Below, piece by piece: positions 37,035-49,678 of a stretch of 64,000 nt of DNA. The notes under the pieces are model-generated. The model searched no databases. It saw nothing but the letters and a program-made list of their open reading frames with translations, and was not told the DNA's origin. Source of the DNA: Aristolochia californica (taxonomy: Eukaryota > Streptophyta > Magnoliopsida > Piperales > Aristolochiaceae); the NCBI GenBank assembly GCA_029961685.1, contig JARWKL010000007.1:2624708-2688707 (forward strand), given 5' to 3'. Positions within the stretch are counted from its first letter, which is position 1. The number at the start of each line of letters is the position of its first letter. The translations under genes were made by a program, and so were the position numbers.

Positions 37035-40000
37035 ATGCAGTCATCATCTTCGGTTCCGGGAAATTTCATGTAATGGAAAAAAGTGTTTCAGAATTTCAAT
37101 CTCTCATGTCGAAAGGAAAGAACTTTTCATCCCACATTTTTCCGTTTTCCTTTTTCTTTTTTGTGTGTTGGCAGAAGTAAGGAGACGGGCGCTTATGATT
37201 TGGGAGAATTAGATCAAGCTCTATTTTTGTATCTGGAAGGACAAGATCACTCGTCTGCCCAAGAACAAAGACGTAAGTGTCATCTTCTTTTCGAGCCTTT
37301 TAAGAGTTATTGGAGTTGGGGAGGAGTATGAGAAAGGGATGAGACTGTTGAGATTCGTTCAGGAGGGGCTTTCTGGGTCATGAGCACAGCGTGCTGAACT
37401 GATCCTGCTGTACCGTGTTTGACCAGATTCTTGCAAGAAATTTGAACTTCAAGAAACTAAGTATTTGGAGCAAACTCTTCATGAGTTTCCTGCAAATCTC
37501 CGTACTGAACTAGGGTACGGTCGATTGCAGTTCATTATTTTCTCTTCTCTCTCTTTCTCTCTCCCACTGTCTGCAATTGCTGAGAGCTGCAAATGCATGA
37601 AGATTGACGATTTGAGGTCCGGGTCAGCTCCTGATTCTCTCGATAGCTCATACGTCCTCGCCTTTGTTTCTCTTAAGATCTCTATTCCCTGTGTCATGAT
37701 TATGTCCTCGGAAAAAAAAAAGTCGCTTTTATCTCTACTTTGTTCAGAGTTTTTGTGTACCAGTTGGTTGCCTTTCACCTTTAGGGAGAGTTAATGCTTG
37801 CAGGACTTGATCTATGCAGAGGGCTCAGGAATCAAACCTCCGACTCTGAACATTTTCCCTTCTCAGCCCATGCATGTTGAGCCGTCTGCAAGGGTAAGGA
37901 ATAGAAGAAAGAACTTTCTTTCCTGTGTTTTCCTTCTCCATGTTAAGTCATTTCACCTTTTAATTCTTCGAAAGATGGGTCTCTCTCTCTCTCTCTTGCA
38001 GGGAAACCTTAGTATAGTCTCTCCATCGAGCGGCGCGACTAGGAAGCCATCGGAGGTTGCCATGGATTTGGGCAATCCAAGAAACGAACCAGCATCTGCT
38101 TCTGCACCAGCCAAAGATGTCAAACTTGGAGCAAAGGTTACAATGGAAAAAAAACTTAATTTTTTCCTTTCTTTCTCAAAGGAAATTAAAGCATTTCATC
38201 TGCACCATAATCCAGCCGCAGGATATTTTCCCCTCAAATTCTCTTCTCATTCGGTTTTCTTTTCCGACAGACGTGCTTTGGTTTCGTTTACTCGAGCATT
38301 TTTTTATTGTTTCCCATCCATTATTTGTCAGCGAGAAGGGAATCGAAAGGGCGCAACATCTAGTTCGGAGCACGAAGGGCCGAAAACGCCGGACCCGAAG
38401 GTCATGACGAAAGTTGAATTCATGAATCATGAGGAACACATCCGTGCTTCTTTCTTATCTTGCAAGGATCATCCATTGATTTTTTTTTTTTCACTCATTT
38501 CTTGAGCAGACATTGAGAAGGCTAGCTCAGAACAGAGAAGCGGCCAGAAAAAGCAGGCTCCGGAAAAAGGTCAGTCAAACAAAAAGAAAAAAACTAAACA
38601 CGATTTTTTTTCATTTTTCATCTGCTCCTTCTTCCTTCCTCTAAATTCAAACAAAGAATATATTAAACTTCTTAACTTGGTTTTTGCTTTTCAAACGTCG
38701 TAAATTCATCTTATTTATCTACCGAGTTGTTGCAGGCTTATGTGCAGCAGCTGGAGTCGAGCAGGATTAAGCTAAGTCAGCTTGAACAAGAACTGCAGAG
38801 GGCTAGAACTCAAGTGAGGAACCAACGAAGGCGAAATATGAGCCTGTTAATAACATATAGATTACACTGTTCTCCATCACCTTGCTAGAACTGTTTCGAC
38901 GGCCTTGAATTAAATTAAGCAAAGAAATTTAAGTATAATTTATGCTGAAGATATGAAAATTAAACGTCTATTTGTGTAGATATTGGGCTTCAGTAAGCTT
39001 TTTTTTTTTTTTTTCTTTTCTATGTTAATCGCAGGGAGTCTTCTTTGGAGGCGGAGCGCTTCTTGGGGAACAAGGTCTAGCCCCGGGCATCAATGGCATG
39101 AGTTCAGGTATTTACCCAGTGCAAACTGACAAACCATCCTTGTTACGATATTTTGTAATGATATCAGTTTTTTGCTCGTTGTCCGCTTCCGATTCAGATG
39201 CAGCTGCGTTCGATATGGAGTACGCAAGGTGGCTGGAAGAGCACCAACAGATCATCTGCGAGCTTCGAGCGGCAGTGCAAGAACACATACCAGAGAACGA
39301 GCTACGGCTGTTTGTGCATAACTCCTTGGCGCACTATGATGAGCTGATGAATCTGAAGAGTATGGTTTTGAAGTCCGATGTGTTTCACATAGTCTCCGGC
39401 ATGTGGAAGACTCCGGCGGAGAGATGCTTCATGTGGATGGGAGGCTTCCGGCCGTCACAAGTTATCAAGGTACGAGAAATCATCTCTCTTGGCATTTATC
39501 TCCAGCATGTAGTGGTCTCTTTTTCAACTTTTCTCGCTACCTCCTTTCTGCATCACTTTATGTTATCGTAATTTAAGATTCAGCTTTATTTCATCATCCT
39601 CTCCTACTCTTTTGTTCTCTTCTTCCCCGCTGGTTAACTTGCAACCTTGTCTTGAGGGTGTAGTTTTGTCAGCAGTACTGTTACTCCTATTGTGCTCCAT
39701 TACAAAACTTGAGGCAGTTTGATGTCGTAAGAAGATCTCATTTCAATCTTTTGTCACGGTCGGTGATTTTGCCGATCGAGAACTAGGGTTTCATCACCTC
39801 CAAACTTCTTCTGTTATTAACAAAATTATACAGTTAACCCTTCTTCATTTTACCACCTTCACCTTCAACTGTTTTTATTTGACTTACTCATAAAATTCAA
39901 CGATGAACTTAAGAACAAATGACATAAAAGAAGTCATTAGATCTTCATTTCCACGGAGGCTTGGTTGTAGTAGGGAAACTTCTCCTATAGATATAGAAGC

Positions 40001-41964
40001 AGCAGCACTGAGGTATAGCCAACGGCAGCCCTGCGCAGGACGATTCGTCCCTCGAGTTTGATTGCGAACTCTGTCCTAAGTACTCGATTTGGAAAATATG
40101 GGGTATAGGATCAGAGAAAGAAGATTGAGAAGATTTCCCATGGACGAAAAGGTGTAATGCAGGCATGCGTTAAATCTTCCTACTACCGACGAAGAATAGT
40201 AAACAATGAAAGGGAAAAGGAAGCAGTTCTCCAGAATAGTCAGGCACCCTTCTGCAATGGAGGATGATTCCTTGTTCCATTGCAGATAAGTTGTTTATTT
40301 GCGAGGAAATGAGTGTTTTTCTGGCAGGCTCTGTGCGACCCAAGGTTTGAGACGAGGTACAGGATTTTCACTTTTGTTGTTTCCGTTCAAAGCAATCTCG
40401 GTGGTGATCAGGGCCGTCGACTATGTGGATCACCTGCCATGACCCATTCCGTGTACACAGAGAAAATCCTGTTCCTTGACTTCCTTTCCCCTTCAATCCT
40501 TTAAATCTCTAAGAATCCGGCTTTCGTTTCTTCATCTTTCTTTCCATTTTTCCCTTCCTTCCAGTTTTACCTCAGATAAAAAGATTCTTCTAGTTTTAGT
40601 GTTTGACCTAATTTCTGAGATTCTTTTTTATAGTTTACATATGATCCTAGTTCCTATTTCAAATCTAAATTATTGAAAACTGAAAATTATGCACTTTGTT
40701 TAAGTAATCAATGTTATTTCCTATCTGCTCCATTTGTAGTTTTTTTTTCTTTATTCTTCTACGGTTTTGTCAAATTCTGGTTGCTTCTCACTGCTTAGAA
40801 TCAGAATATAAAATGAAAGGGATCGGAGTGGATAATTTTCTTACTGAAGTGCTGTGGTTGGGGCAATTGCAGATTCTTCTGAACCACATAGAACCATTGA
40901 CGGAGCAGCAGATCTTGGGTATATGCGGCCTCCAGCAGTCGACGCAGGAGGCGGAGGAGGCTCTCAGTCAGGGCCTCGATGCCCTCTACCAGTCTCTCTC
41001 CGACACCGTATCCTCCGATGCTCTCAGCTGCCTTTCCAACATGGCCAACTACATGGGTCAGATGGCCATTGCCATGAACAAGCTCTCCACCCTCGAAGGC
41101 TTCGTTCGACAGGTACAAAAAAAAATCTCTCTTCTCATTTTCTTTCTTTCTTTCTCAGCAATATCATCATTACCTTTAAGAATGGCTGCCAATCCGCACA
41201 AGAAGAAGAAGGAGAAGATAGTATTATACTGTTTGAGAGATTCTTTTAGGGGATAGACTGTTGATGTTTCAACTGTAAACTGAACAACTACCAAGCTCTC
41301 TTCGTAACACTAATTAATTATATATAGTAATAGCAATAAAGTTGCAATAATAGTGAGATGTCAACTACCAAGCTCTGTACTTAACACTAATTACCGTTCC
41401 AAGACGTCCTTGGAGGGGTTCACCTCTGTGCATATTTGAGAAGCAGAAGAGATGAATCTTACTTTTCCATCTTGAGGTGACGAGTGATCTGACTGGCCAC
41501 CGAAAATATGAAAGCCTTAAAATCTCCCGAAGTAGGCAGAGGCGTCAACATTGTTTTTGTCTCTCTTTGCTTAAGAATGTAGGAAGCAGTTCAGTGGGTT
41601 TTCTTTTTCCTTTCTTTTCATTGTTTTTTTTTTTTTGTTTTTTTAGCTTAGAAAGAAGACAGCTAAAACCCATCTGGGTTTTCGCTGCTGTAGTTTCTGT
41701 GCTCTGCTCTGGTAGTCAGCGGAGCCAGTAAATAAGCCCAATCGCGTCATATTCCAGAGTATAATATATTTGGAGTTTTATTTTATATATTTCTGAGTAG
41801 TAGTTGTCTTACAGGCAGATAATTTGAGGCATCAGACCCTCCACCGGCTTCACCAGATTCTGACCACCCGCCAGGCCGCGAGATGCTATTTGGCCATTGC
41901 CGAGTACTTCCACAGACTTCGAGCTCTCAGCTCCCTTTGGCTTGCCCGCCCAAGGCAGGGGTAA
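37035..41964 (+). CDS. TGA10: TGA9/TGA10-type bZIP transcription factor, eleven exons
   Basis: Exons: 37035-37069, 37175-37272, 37820-37893, 38002-38136, 38332-38400, 38510-38569, 38736-38813, 39035-39107, 39198-39469, 40873-41112 and 41815-41964. All joins are GT/AG with matching phases, giving 427 residues. N-terminus MQSSSSVPGNF then YDLGELDQALFLYLEGQD and TLNIFPSQPMHVEP, hallmarks of the TGA9/TGA10 clade. Basic region NREAARKSRLRKK at about residues 145-157, a short zipper with Leu heptads to about 183, then a DOG1 domain to the C-terminus (RWLEEHQQ, WMGGFRPSQVIK, EPLTEQQ, ADNLRHQTLHRL, SSLWLARPRQG). TGA factors bind TGACG (as-1) sites in the nucleus; TGA9 and TGA10 act with ROXY glutaredoxins in anther development. 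Exon 1 (35 bp) is short and its join is the least certain. TGA10 versus TGA9 is not settled. Confidence 0.94.
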
Positions 41965-44768
41965 AACATCTAAAACCCAGATACAAAACAGAGAACAAAA
42001 AGGGTGTTCAGAAAGAAGAAGAGAGAAAACGATTAGACGACTCTTCATTTCATTTCATTTCGATTATCAAAAGGTCACTCAGTGAGCAACTTATAGGCAG
42101 ATAGATACATTTATCTCTTTCTTTTCTTCCTTGATTAGATGTTCCGCTTACCGTAATGATTTCTAGAAATCCTCCTGTAAATGCGCCACAACCGAGAAGA
42201 AGAAGAAGAAGAGGAGAAGATCACGAAGATCACGAAGAAGAAGAAGAAGAAGAAGAAGCCATTTTTGCTTTTTGTGGAGCCGGTCTGAGATCTTCTTTAC
42301 CGGGGTAGGTTCTAAGCAGGTGGAAAGGAAATGCCGGGTGTTTATAGTCAATCATCCATGTGGCCGTTCAAGTGTTGAAACGATGCATGTAGGAGACAAA
42401 AGCAGTTTTGGACTAATCCTACCAGACCTGGTTTCACTCTCTCTCCTTACACTCAATATTACCTCATCGATCCCTTCCTTTTCGTTTCGTCACATTACGT
42501 AAGACTGCAGCGAGATTCCATTAAAAGAAAGAAGGAAAGAATTGCAGCTTTAATCATATCATTTGCGGTTGGTGGCTGATGTTGTTTTTGTTGCTAAATA
42601 ATACACCTTCTCCAGTCAACATCTTTGACATTCAAGTCTGTGGACTTATCAACGTCTCCATCCGTCTTCATCTGAGACTTGATCTCAACAATCCATGTCA
42701 GGATTCTCGCCATTTCGACGGGTGAGATCTCACTTCAGTTTAGAAGAGATTGGAGGTTAAATAGTGTCAAGAGCTCTCTAGCCACCCTTTCAATGATTTT
42801 TGAAGTGTTGAAAGGCTAATTGTTAGTTTATAAGGGTTGGTGGGAAATATGTGTAAGAGGGTGGAAATCCATTATATATACCTTCAGCTTCTTCTATTTC
42901 TAAACGAGGGGTTTCCAAGTCAAACGAATTTCTAGGTCTGATAGTGATCTTTATATGAAATAATAGAAAATTATTTTTAATTAGAATGTTTTAATGGGAG
43001 CATTAATGGCTCCTCTCCATTTCCTATAAACTTATATAATGTAAATATATGATATAGTTTTATACTATCTTATGAAGTTTATACAAAATCATTAATTAGT
43101 CTATCAATATATCATATAATTTACATAAATTTTTAATAGATTGAATTTTAATTTTTTGAATATATATTTTTATTTATCTTATAATATGTTATATTTTATC
43201 ATGAATTATTTATAAAGTTAATAGTTACCTCTAAATAAAAAAAATTATTGGTGTTATGTTACTCAAACATCGTCTAGTATAGGCATGCCGGAGGTAATGT
43301 GAAACCTACCCTCACCCAACCAGTTCCACATAGGACAAGTGCTCTCTTTCACCCCTTGTTAGGGATGGGGTTAACTTTGAAAAACCTATATTTGTTTACG
43401 GTGGGCACGGGTAAACTCTTGAGTGAACAACCTAGTCCAACCTAGAAGGTGTACATTGTTAGCTCACATGAAGTAATAACCTAGGGGTGGAGTTGCTATT
43501 TTCAAAATCTTTTACTTGTGGTTTGTGTTTTCAAGGCCTTTTTGAGATTTTCCCCATTTTTTACTTGATTTCAAATTCAAGTTTCATGCACAGGCAATAC
43601 AATTTTTTAGTGGTGACATGTTTCATGCACAGGCAATACACATTCCAAATTCAGGTTACCATGTCCACTCCCAAAGTGTTTTCACTTCAAAGTTAAATCT
43701 ACTAAATCATAGTTTAAATCTACCTCAAGAGAAGGGTGAATTGAATATAAAATTTAAAATTTAAGTGTTTTGAGTGCAATCAAACTAAATACTTGGACAA
43801 AAATAGAAACCAAGTATGCAACCGCAAGGAGAGATTTTTTTTTTTTTTGATCCGAGCTAGTGGTTTTTTCTCCACTCTTCCTCTTAACAAATATTTATTG
43901 CTTGGGCTGGTCCCTTGCAGGACTATAGACTGATCAGCCTAGCACTCAAGCTCTTGGGGCTCTTTTCCTTTTGTTGAAGAAGCTATAACAAGGAATCTAA
44001 GATGAGCCTATGCAAAGACAAGTTTCACAAGAGAAGCAAGCTCAAAAGGAAAAGCTGGAATAGAAGAGGAATATATCCTCTTATTCTCTTAGTTTTAGCT
44101 TCCTTATAAAACTTATAGCGATTAGATTTAGTGAGACATTCTTGGTGCAATTGTAGACTGGGAAAGTTTAGTTTTAGGACTCAAGTTGTATCTTTGTGAT
44201 TCTTGTTTTAATCAATACCAATATGCCTCTCCTAGTCCTCTCTTTTCTTTCTCATCGTTCCTCTTTGAAACATAACACTCTTGTTGTGCTTTGAGATCCA
44301 CTACCCCCTTACCTTCTCAAATCCAAATTTATTCATCATGATCTTCCCAATTATCATCTTATTTTTAGGCCACAAGAGAGACCTCATGCTCAAATGATAG
44401 CCCATGGTGCTAAAAAATGAGTGTGATGATCTGCCCAAAGGGTAGATCATTCGCCTTAATGTTGTTCGCCACATTCATCATTTAGTGCATCATGAAAAAA
44501 ACTATAGTCAATCTTCATCTTTTCGATCAATGTCCACATCCAAAAGATATCACTGGTCATGATCTTGGAGAAGGTACTCTTTCTTGCATTGCAATTGTGG
44601 GTTACTATCTCCATGAAAAGTCATAGCTCCATACTCAAATTTTTTTTTGATCTCATAGGAGCTTCCAACTTACTGCCCAAAGGCAAGGCTAATGGTATCG
44701 GTGATGGATTAAGGGTGGTTCTCACATCCAAAATTTATTTACAAAAATAAGGGAGTGACTAGACCAAT
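41965..44768. other. Intergenic region after the TGA gene, no gene seen
   Basis: 3' UTR, then AT-rich spacer. It contains a GAA microsatellite (42194-42258) and a 20-bp word (GTTTCATGCACAGGCAATAC) repeated at about 43580 and 43620. The open frames here are low-complexity or unrecognised. Confidence 0.4.
42194..42258. repeat. Imperfect (GAA)n microsatellite
   Basis: Two GAA runs separated by a duplicated GATCAC motif (GAAGATCACGAAGATCACGA), about 65 bp in all, in the 3' flank of the TGA gene. Confidence 0.9.
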
Positions 44769-45140
44769 TGTTGGAAGATGGGCCCAAGCCCACACGACCA
44801 AGGAAAACCCATGCATCCAAGTGTGTGAAAAATAGGCTCAAAGCCATAGACCAAGGAGTAGGCCCACACAGTGGTGGCATTATGGTAAATAAAGAGTCAT
44901 GTCATAAAGATGACACTGATGTAATTAGTTTATGATTTAAGTCTCTTATTCAATGTTATCAAGGTGAAGGGTATTCTTGTAATATTAACACTTTGATATC
45001 TATAAATAAAACATAAGGGGGATGGTTTGAAAAAGTCCATTACCCTATTATTCCTCCTCTTTTCTCAAACTTCATAGCTCTTTCTCTTTTTCTCACCTCT
45101 TAATCCTCTTCTTCCATGATTATACATCATGGAATCCAAA
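44769..45140 (+). repeat. LTR fragment, family A
   Basis: It starts TGTTGGAAGATGGGCCCAAG and resembles the copies at 217 and 15571-16085, including CACTGATGTAATTAGTTTATGATT and ATCTATAAATAAAA (TATA-like) before a C/T-rich end. It has no adjacent coding partner of its own that I can show. Confidence 0.7.
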
Positions 45141-45339
45141 TTTTCAACACCTATAAAACTACACAATCACAATACTACCTATTCTCTTCTAGCTATGACC
45201 ATCAGACCATTCCACTTGAATAATTTCTTTTTATATAAAAAAAACTCCCACCTTTTGTATCCTCTAAAACATCTAATTCTTTTGTATTACCTAATCGTTT
45301 TTGTTGATCATATGTTGACTCCATTCTTGATTTTGTTGC

Positions 45340-45545
45340 TAATAAACTAAATAGAGCTTACAATCATCAATTTAGTGCTTCATGTACTTTTTCTTCAAAA
45401 GATATCTAGTCTAAAACATCAAAACTAAACAAGCTTCTCAAAGACCTCACGCATCATGGAAAGTTAACAACTCTTGAAGAAGCACCCTCAGAATATGAAA
45501 ACAAATTGAAAACTAGAGTTTTATGATTCACTGAGAAGTGTCAAA
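45340..45545 (+). repeat. Short piece of family B LTR
   Basis: AACTAAATAGAGCTTACAATC, CTTGAAGAAGCACCCTCAG and AACTAGAGTTTTA follow the order of the first part of the family B LTR. It joins the copia RT piece at about 45546. Confidence 0.5.
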
Positions 45546-45795
45546 TTGTACCATGAAGAAGGTATTGAGATTGAAGAAACCAATGCACTAGTGGCAAGAC
45601 TAGAGGCAATTCGAATATTTTTAGCCTATGCTTGTCACATGAAATTCAAATTGTACCAAATGGATGTAAAAAGTGCATTTTTAAATAGTTACATTCAAGA
45701 AAAAGTATATGTTGAACAACTCGAAGGTTTTGAAGATTTGAGCAAGTTTGACCATGCATACAAAGTACCTAAAACTTTATCAAGGTTAAGCACAC
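45546..45795 (+). pseudogene. Copia RT fragment
   Basis: An open stretch reads YHEEGIEIEETNALVARLEA then FKLYQMDVKSAFLNSYIQEK and VYVEQLEGFED, the start of the copia reverse transcriptase including the MDVKSAFLNG motif. It is only about 80 codons long and breaks into A-rich sequence after 45800. Confidence 0.85.
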
Positions 45796-45799
45796 CCAT

Positions 45800-47062
45800 G
45801 AGTTTGTCCTTTAAACTTGACTCAAAAAAATTTAAAAAATATATTAAAAAAATATTAAAACAAAACTTGATTAAAAAAATTAAAAAAAACATGAAATAGA
45901 TAATATGAATAATTTGGGAAATAGAACAAATAGAAAATTAGTTAATTAAATTTAAAATATAAAATAAAATTTTCATATAGTAAAATTATTCTCTTCATAA
46001 ATAGAATAAATAAGAAAATAAGAAATCAAAAAAGGAAATTTAATTAAATAGAAAAATCAAATAAAAAAGAAGATTTTTTTAATAAAAATTAAAAAAAAAA
46101 AATAATGAATGAAACCTTTTGCTGGCAAAAACCGTTTTTAATAGTGATCTTACTAAGCAAGAGAGATGGAGAGAATTTAATAGTGATCATACTAAGCAAC
46201 TGATCAGCGCATTGTGTGCGTGGAATGAACGAGGGGGAATCCATGAATTCTTTGTTCTAACTTTCTTCTTATCTCCACCTCTGATTTATTCCTATGAGAG
46301 GTAGCTTTCATGATCAATGAGATAGCGGGTGGACACCATCTTCGGTTTCCGTTTTGGTGAAAAATGCAGCAGGGCTTTCCGGTGAGGGGGGTACAGCCAT
46401 GAAAGGGGACGCCAGAGGAACTGTTGCTAAGATTTTACAGATGCCCTTTTATCCGTACGTTTGATGCGCCTCAGCTACTGTGGCTCCACTCTCTGAATCG
46501 TCCATTTCGTTTCGTTTTGCAGGTTGAAAGCTAGGGTTTTTCTGTACTTACCTGAAATGATGAGAGAGTACTGATTTGGAGGGTGGCCTACGCAACAGTG
46601 CCATGCAATCCACCATTGCACGTATCCCACCCTTCTGTACCCTGTGCTCGTATGGTTCTCTTTTGTCCTTATTATGAAACAATCAGAAACTCATCACTGT
46701 CTTCTCTCTCAGAAGATGGGATTCAAGTTTAATGATCCAAACGAAAGGAAAAATTCTGAGTTTCTCTCTGCGGAGAAACATAATTAACAATTTAACAGCA
46801 GTCCTTTGTTATTAAAAAAAAAAAAAACAGAAGAAAAACAATATTTGCAACATCTTCTCTGACAAAAGAGTCCAAATTGATGTAAAATCCACATAAATTA
46901 GTGTCCCTATTGCTTTCGACGAGCATTTGTAAATACAGAAATAAAATTACCGGAAACATCTTCCAAGCAAAAGAGTGGAACTTGATGAAAAAGGCCACTT
47001 AGCTTACTAAAACCAGAGAGAGTAATGGGGCGTGCATGCACATCATGTATCCTTAATCTGGA
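45800..47062. other. AT-rich spacer and 3' flank of the CLE gene
   Basis: 45830-46110 is extremely A/T rich. A 25-bp word (TAGTGATC.TACTAAGCAA) recurs near 46140 and 46180. No gene supported. The last part is the 3' UTR of the minus-strand peptide gene. Confidence 0.45.
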
Positions 47063-47567
47063 TTAAGGCGAGGGTCGCGAGGGGGAACGGTTGTGGTGGA
47101 GAGGATCGGGGCCCGTCGGGACCTGTCTTGCAGAGGTGAAAGGGAAGGGCAATACCTGGTTGTAAAGCCTTCGGATCAGAGGGTGAAGACCGTAGTCAGA
47201 CGACCTTTGATCACCCTGGAAGTAAACACGGAGCAGAAACCCGTTTCAGGCATAGCCGAGAGAACTCAAAAGGAATGGGGCAGATATATACAAGTGACCT
47301 TCCGTGAATCTTACCCGTAAGTATCGTTCTTCATTTGCCATCTGCAGGTCTGTTTCAAAAGTAAAAAGAAAAAAGCACATGAAAAACCAAATCAAGAAAA
47401 CGAAAAAGAGAATTAACAAGAACATCTGCTTCTAGGAAAAAAGAAGATATCACTGAGATAGGGGAGTGTGGGCATTTACTGGGTCGAGAAGCAACGGTAC
47501 TTAGTGGAGGTAAAATCGCCAGCGAAATGACTGCGTAGATGAAGAATGAGGAGGAGAAGAGAGCCAT
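47063..47567 (-). CDS. CLV3/CLE40-type CLE peptide precursor, three exons
   Basis: On the minus strand, exon 1 is 47567-47480 (ATG, 29 codons plus one base), exon 2 is 47349-47315 and exon 3 is 47215-47063. Splice sites are CCCA|GTAAAT to AAACAG|ACCTG and ACGG|GTAAGA to TTCCAG|GGTGA; phases match and give 91 residues. Exon 1 encodes a signal peptide (MALFSSSFFIYAVISLAI then PPLSTVASR). Exon 3 carries RQVPTGPDPLHHN at 47128-47090. That is a full CLE dodecapeptide, differing from CLE40 (RQVPTGSDPLHH) at one position and close to CLV3 (RTVPSGPDPLHH). CLV3 and CLE40 genes also have two introns. Such precursors are secreted and cut to a ligand for CLV1/ACR4-type receptors that limits stem-cell number. 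A ten-residue tail follows the motif. Exon 2 (35 bp) is inferred. Confidence 0.82.
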
Positions 47568-48250
47568 GGAAAGAGGAAGAAGCGAAGTAGGAGGAAAGAG
47601 GGAAGGACGTCAAAATTCCTCCAGACTAACGGTTTCAATCGTCTTCTTTTGTTTTTTACTGAAGCACGAGGGGTGGTGGTGGTGGTGGTGAACGTTGTCG
47701 TACGCGCGGGATGTTGTCGTCTCACACAGACCGTTGGAGACTGCAAAGTAAAGCAATGTGCAAGCTTCCTCTGGTCACAAGAACAAGTCTCATTAAGTCT
47801 CTCTATTTGATTAAAGGGGAGGGAAAGTGTGGAAATGGATTAAAAACCATTTTTGAAAATTGATTGTCTGGTTCTGATACTATTTGGATCTAGATAATAA
47901 CTGGATATGAATTCCTGCAATTAAAAATAAAAAAATACTAAAACAAATAAAGTTAAGGAAATATGAACTATTAATATGTCATATAAAAATTCAATATATA
48001 ATTTTTAATATTATTATTTGCCATGAGAAAAAATAAAAACTTTCATTGTCAAATAAATTCAAATATTAAAAAATAAAATTAATTTTATTTACCTTTCCTT
48101 AGAATAAACAACATAATCAGACATCTTCCCACTAACATGATTATAAAGAAAAATTCATATAAATTAAAAAACATAATAAAGTTAATAAATACATCATATG
48201 ATTAATTTTTTAACGAATGAATAATTAAATATTTTAATATTTCATTTAAA
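47568..48250. other. Upstream region of the CLE gene
   Basis: Probable promoter and 5' leader on the minus strand, with a (GGT)n-like run at 47673-47690. Beyond 47850 the sequence is AT-rich. No other gene seen. Confidence 0.4.
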
Positions 48251-48254
48251 AAAT

Positions 48255-48730
48255 AGTGATCAATCTGATGTACATGTCAATGCTCATCAATAATTGTAGT
48301 GCTCGTACAAAAAGCAGACAAAGAAGCACTAGCGATTCAAATTGCGGGACTATTTCTTCGAAAGAATAGGAAATTTTACCCCATAACCTTTCTACCAAAA
48401 TAAAACACGTCAAAACCAACTTCATATGGAGAATGAATTTCATCCAAATAAACATCCAACTCACTCATCACATGTAATTCCATTGATGATTTAGTGCTTA
48501 AATTTTTTATAAAATCTCATCTTAGTTGCTTCTTTGTATCACAATTTTTTTTCACCAACCACTTGCTTTTTATCACTCTTAATTGGAGCAAAGGCACAAA
48601 TAGGTTGACTAAACTAGGAAGAATATTTAGAATATAGATCATAAAGAAAAAAGTTGAACCCTCTAAACATGAGACACAACATCTCCATAAATCGTCCCAC
48701 ACATGTACCCAAATGTGATCCAACTTGAAT
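48255..48730 (-). pseudogene. hAT transposase C-terminal fragment
   Basis: Minus-strand frames give SELDVYLDE, FDV(L)..W-like sequence and, in a shifted frame, AI.IASASLSAFCTSTTIIDEH, which lines up with the hAT dimerisation block (SELD.YLEE, FDVLEWW, AIP.STVASESAFS...R.ID). Stops and frameshifts abound. It is distinct from the complete element at 53540. Confidence 0.5.
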
Positions 48731-49129
48731 CATGGATCAAATATGAAAGCTATGGTCAATATCAAGGTACACCTAATATTTCAAAATTTTAGTCATCATC
48801 ACATTGTTTATCCACTCATGTAACATAATATACACAGTATAAACATCATCAAAATATAAATTTGTTCCAAAAATTCTAAGAGTAGTACAGTAAAATACTC
48901 TCAAGTATGCATAAGTGACTAGCGACCTCCCATTCATCATCGCAAAGGGCAATCAGTAAACTCAAAAATTAATAACCATGTAAAGAACACATCACCTAAC
49001 TTCAATTTCGAGGTAGAACAGAGACTTTGGAACTTTAGAAATATTTTTCAAAATCATGTTTAGCTGATGCATTATAAAGAATTAAATTTGAAAAACCCCT
49101 CAGCTACATCATCATCATACTAAAAATCA
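48731..49129. other. Spacer, no gene seen
   Basis: AT-rich sequence between the hAT fragment and the next LTR, with nothing recognisable. Confidence 0.4.
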
Positions 49130-49470
49130 AAATTTTATAATCTAGTATAAAATATGATTAATCAACTACATGAGTTTGATCAATCATACATAATACAGTT
49201 TGGTAGAAGCATAAAAATATGGTCGATCAATCTAATTGATTTATCAATCATACATAAACTTGCAATATTGAGCCATAAAGCTTGATGAATCATACCATGT
49301 TCTATAATTGATCATCTAAAACACCATAGCCAACCCCATAAAGCATGATCCTTCAACCTAACTTAATTGATCGATCGACCTACCATTTCTGACAAGTTGA
49401 AAATTTGACTGATCGGTGGCCTAATCAATCAACAAACATGTGGAACACAAAAATATAGTCGTTATATATG

Positions 49471-49627
49471 GTTGATCGATCATTGCTTCTATTGATCAAT
49501 CAACACTTTTGCAACTTTATGAAAACGGGCAAAAATGGAGTAGTTAGATATGGTTGATCGATCATTGCTTTCTAGTGATTAATCAACACTTTTGCAACTT
49601 TATGAAAACCGGCAAAAAAGGAGTAGT
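49471..49627. repeat. 82-bp tandem duplication within the LTR
   Basis: GTTGATCGATCATTGCTT begins at 49471 and again at 49553. The two copies differ by a few substitutions and share CAACACTTTTGCAACTTTATG and GGAGTAGTT. Confidence 0.9.
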
Positions 49628-49652
49628 TTGACGCGAAAACCAATAACCCGCT

Positions 49653-49678
49653 CCCCCCCCCCCCCCCCCCCCCCCCCC
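49653..49678. repeat. Homopolymer C run of 26
   Basis: An uninterrupted run of 26 C follows AATAACCCGCT in the family B LTR. Other copies have only CCCC at this place (AAATACCCCAC). Confidence 0.95.

Noticed and set aside
40854..41249. 131-codon ORF in a second frame over TGA exon 10
   Set aside because: Out-of-frame shadow of the DOG1-domain exon.
47093..47320. 75-codon plus-strand ORF over the CLE gene
   Set aside because: Opens with GTG and is the antisense of the CLE exon 3, whose motif and splice sites are far better supported.
47501..47746. 81-codon minus-strand ORF just upstream of the CLE start
   Set aside because: Out of frame with the signal peptide and low in complexity; part of the leader.
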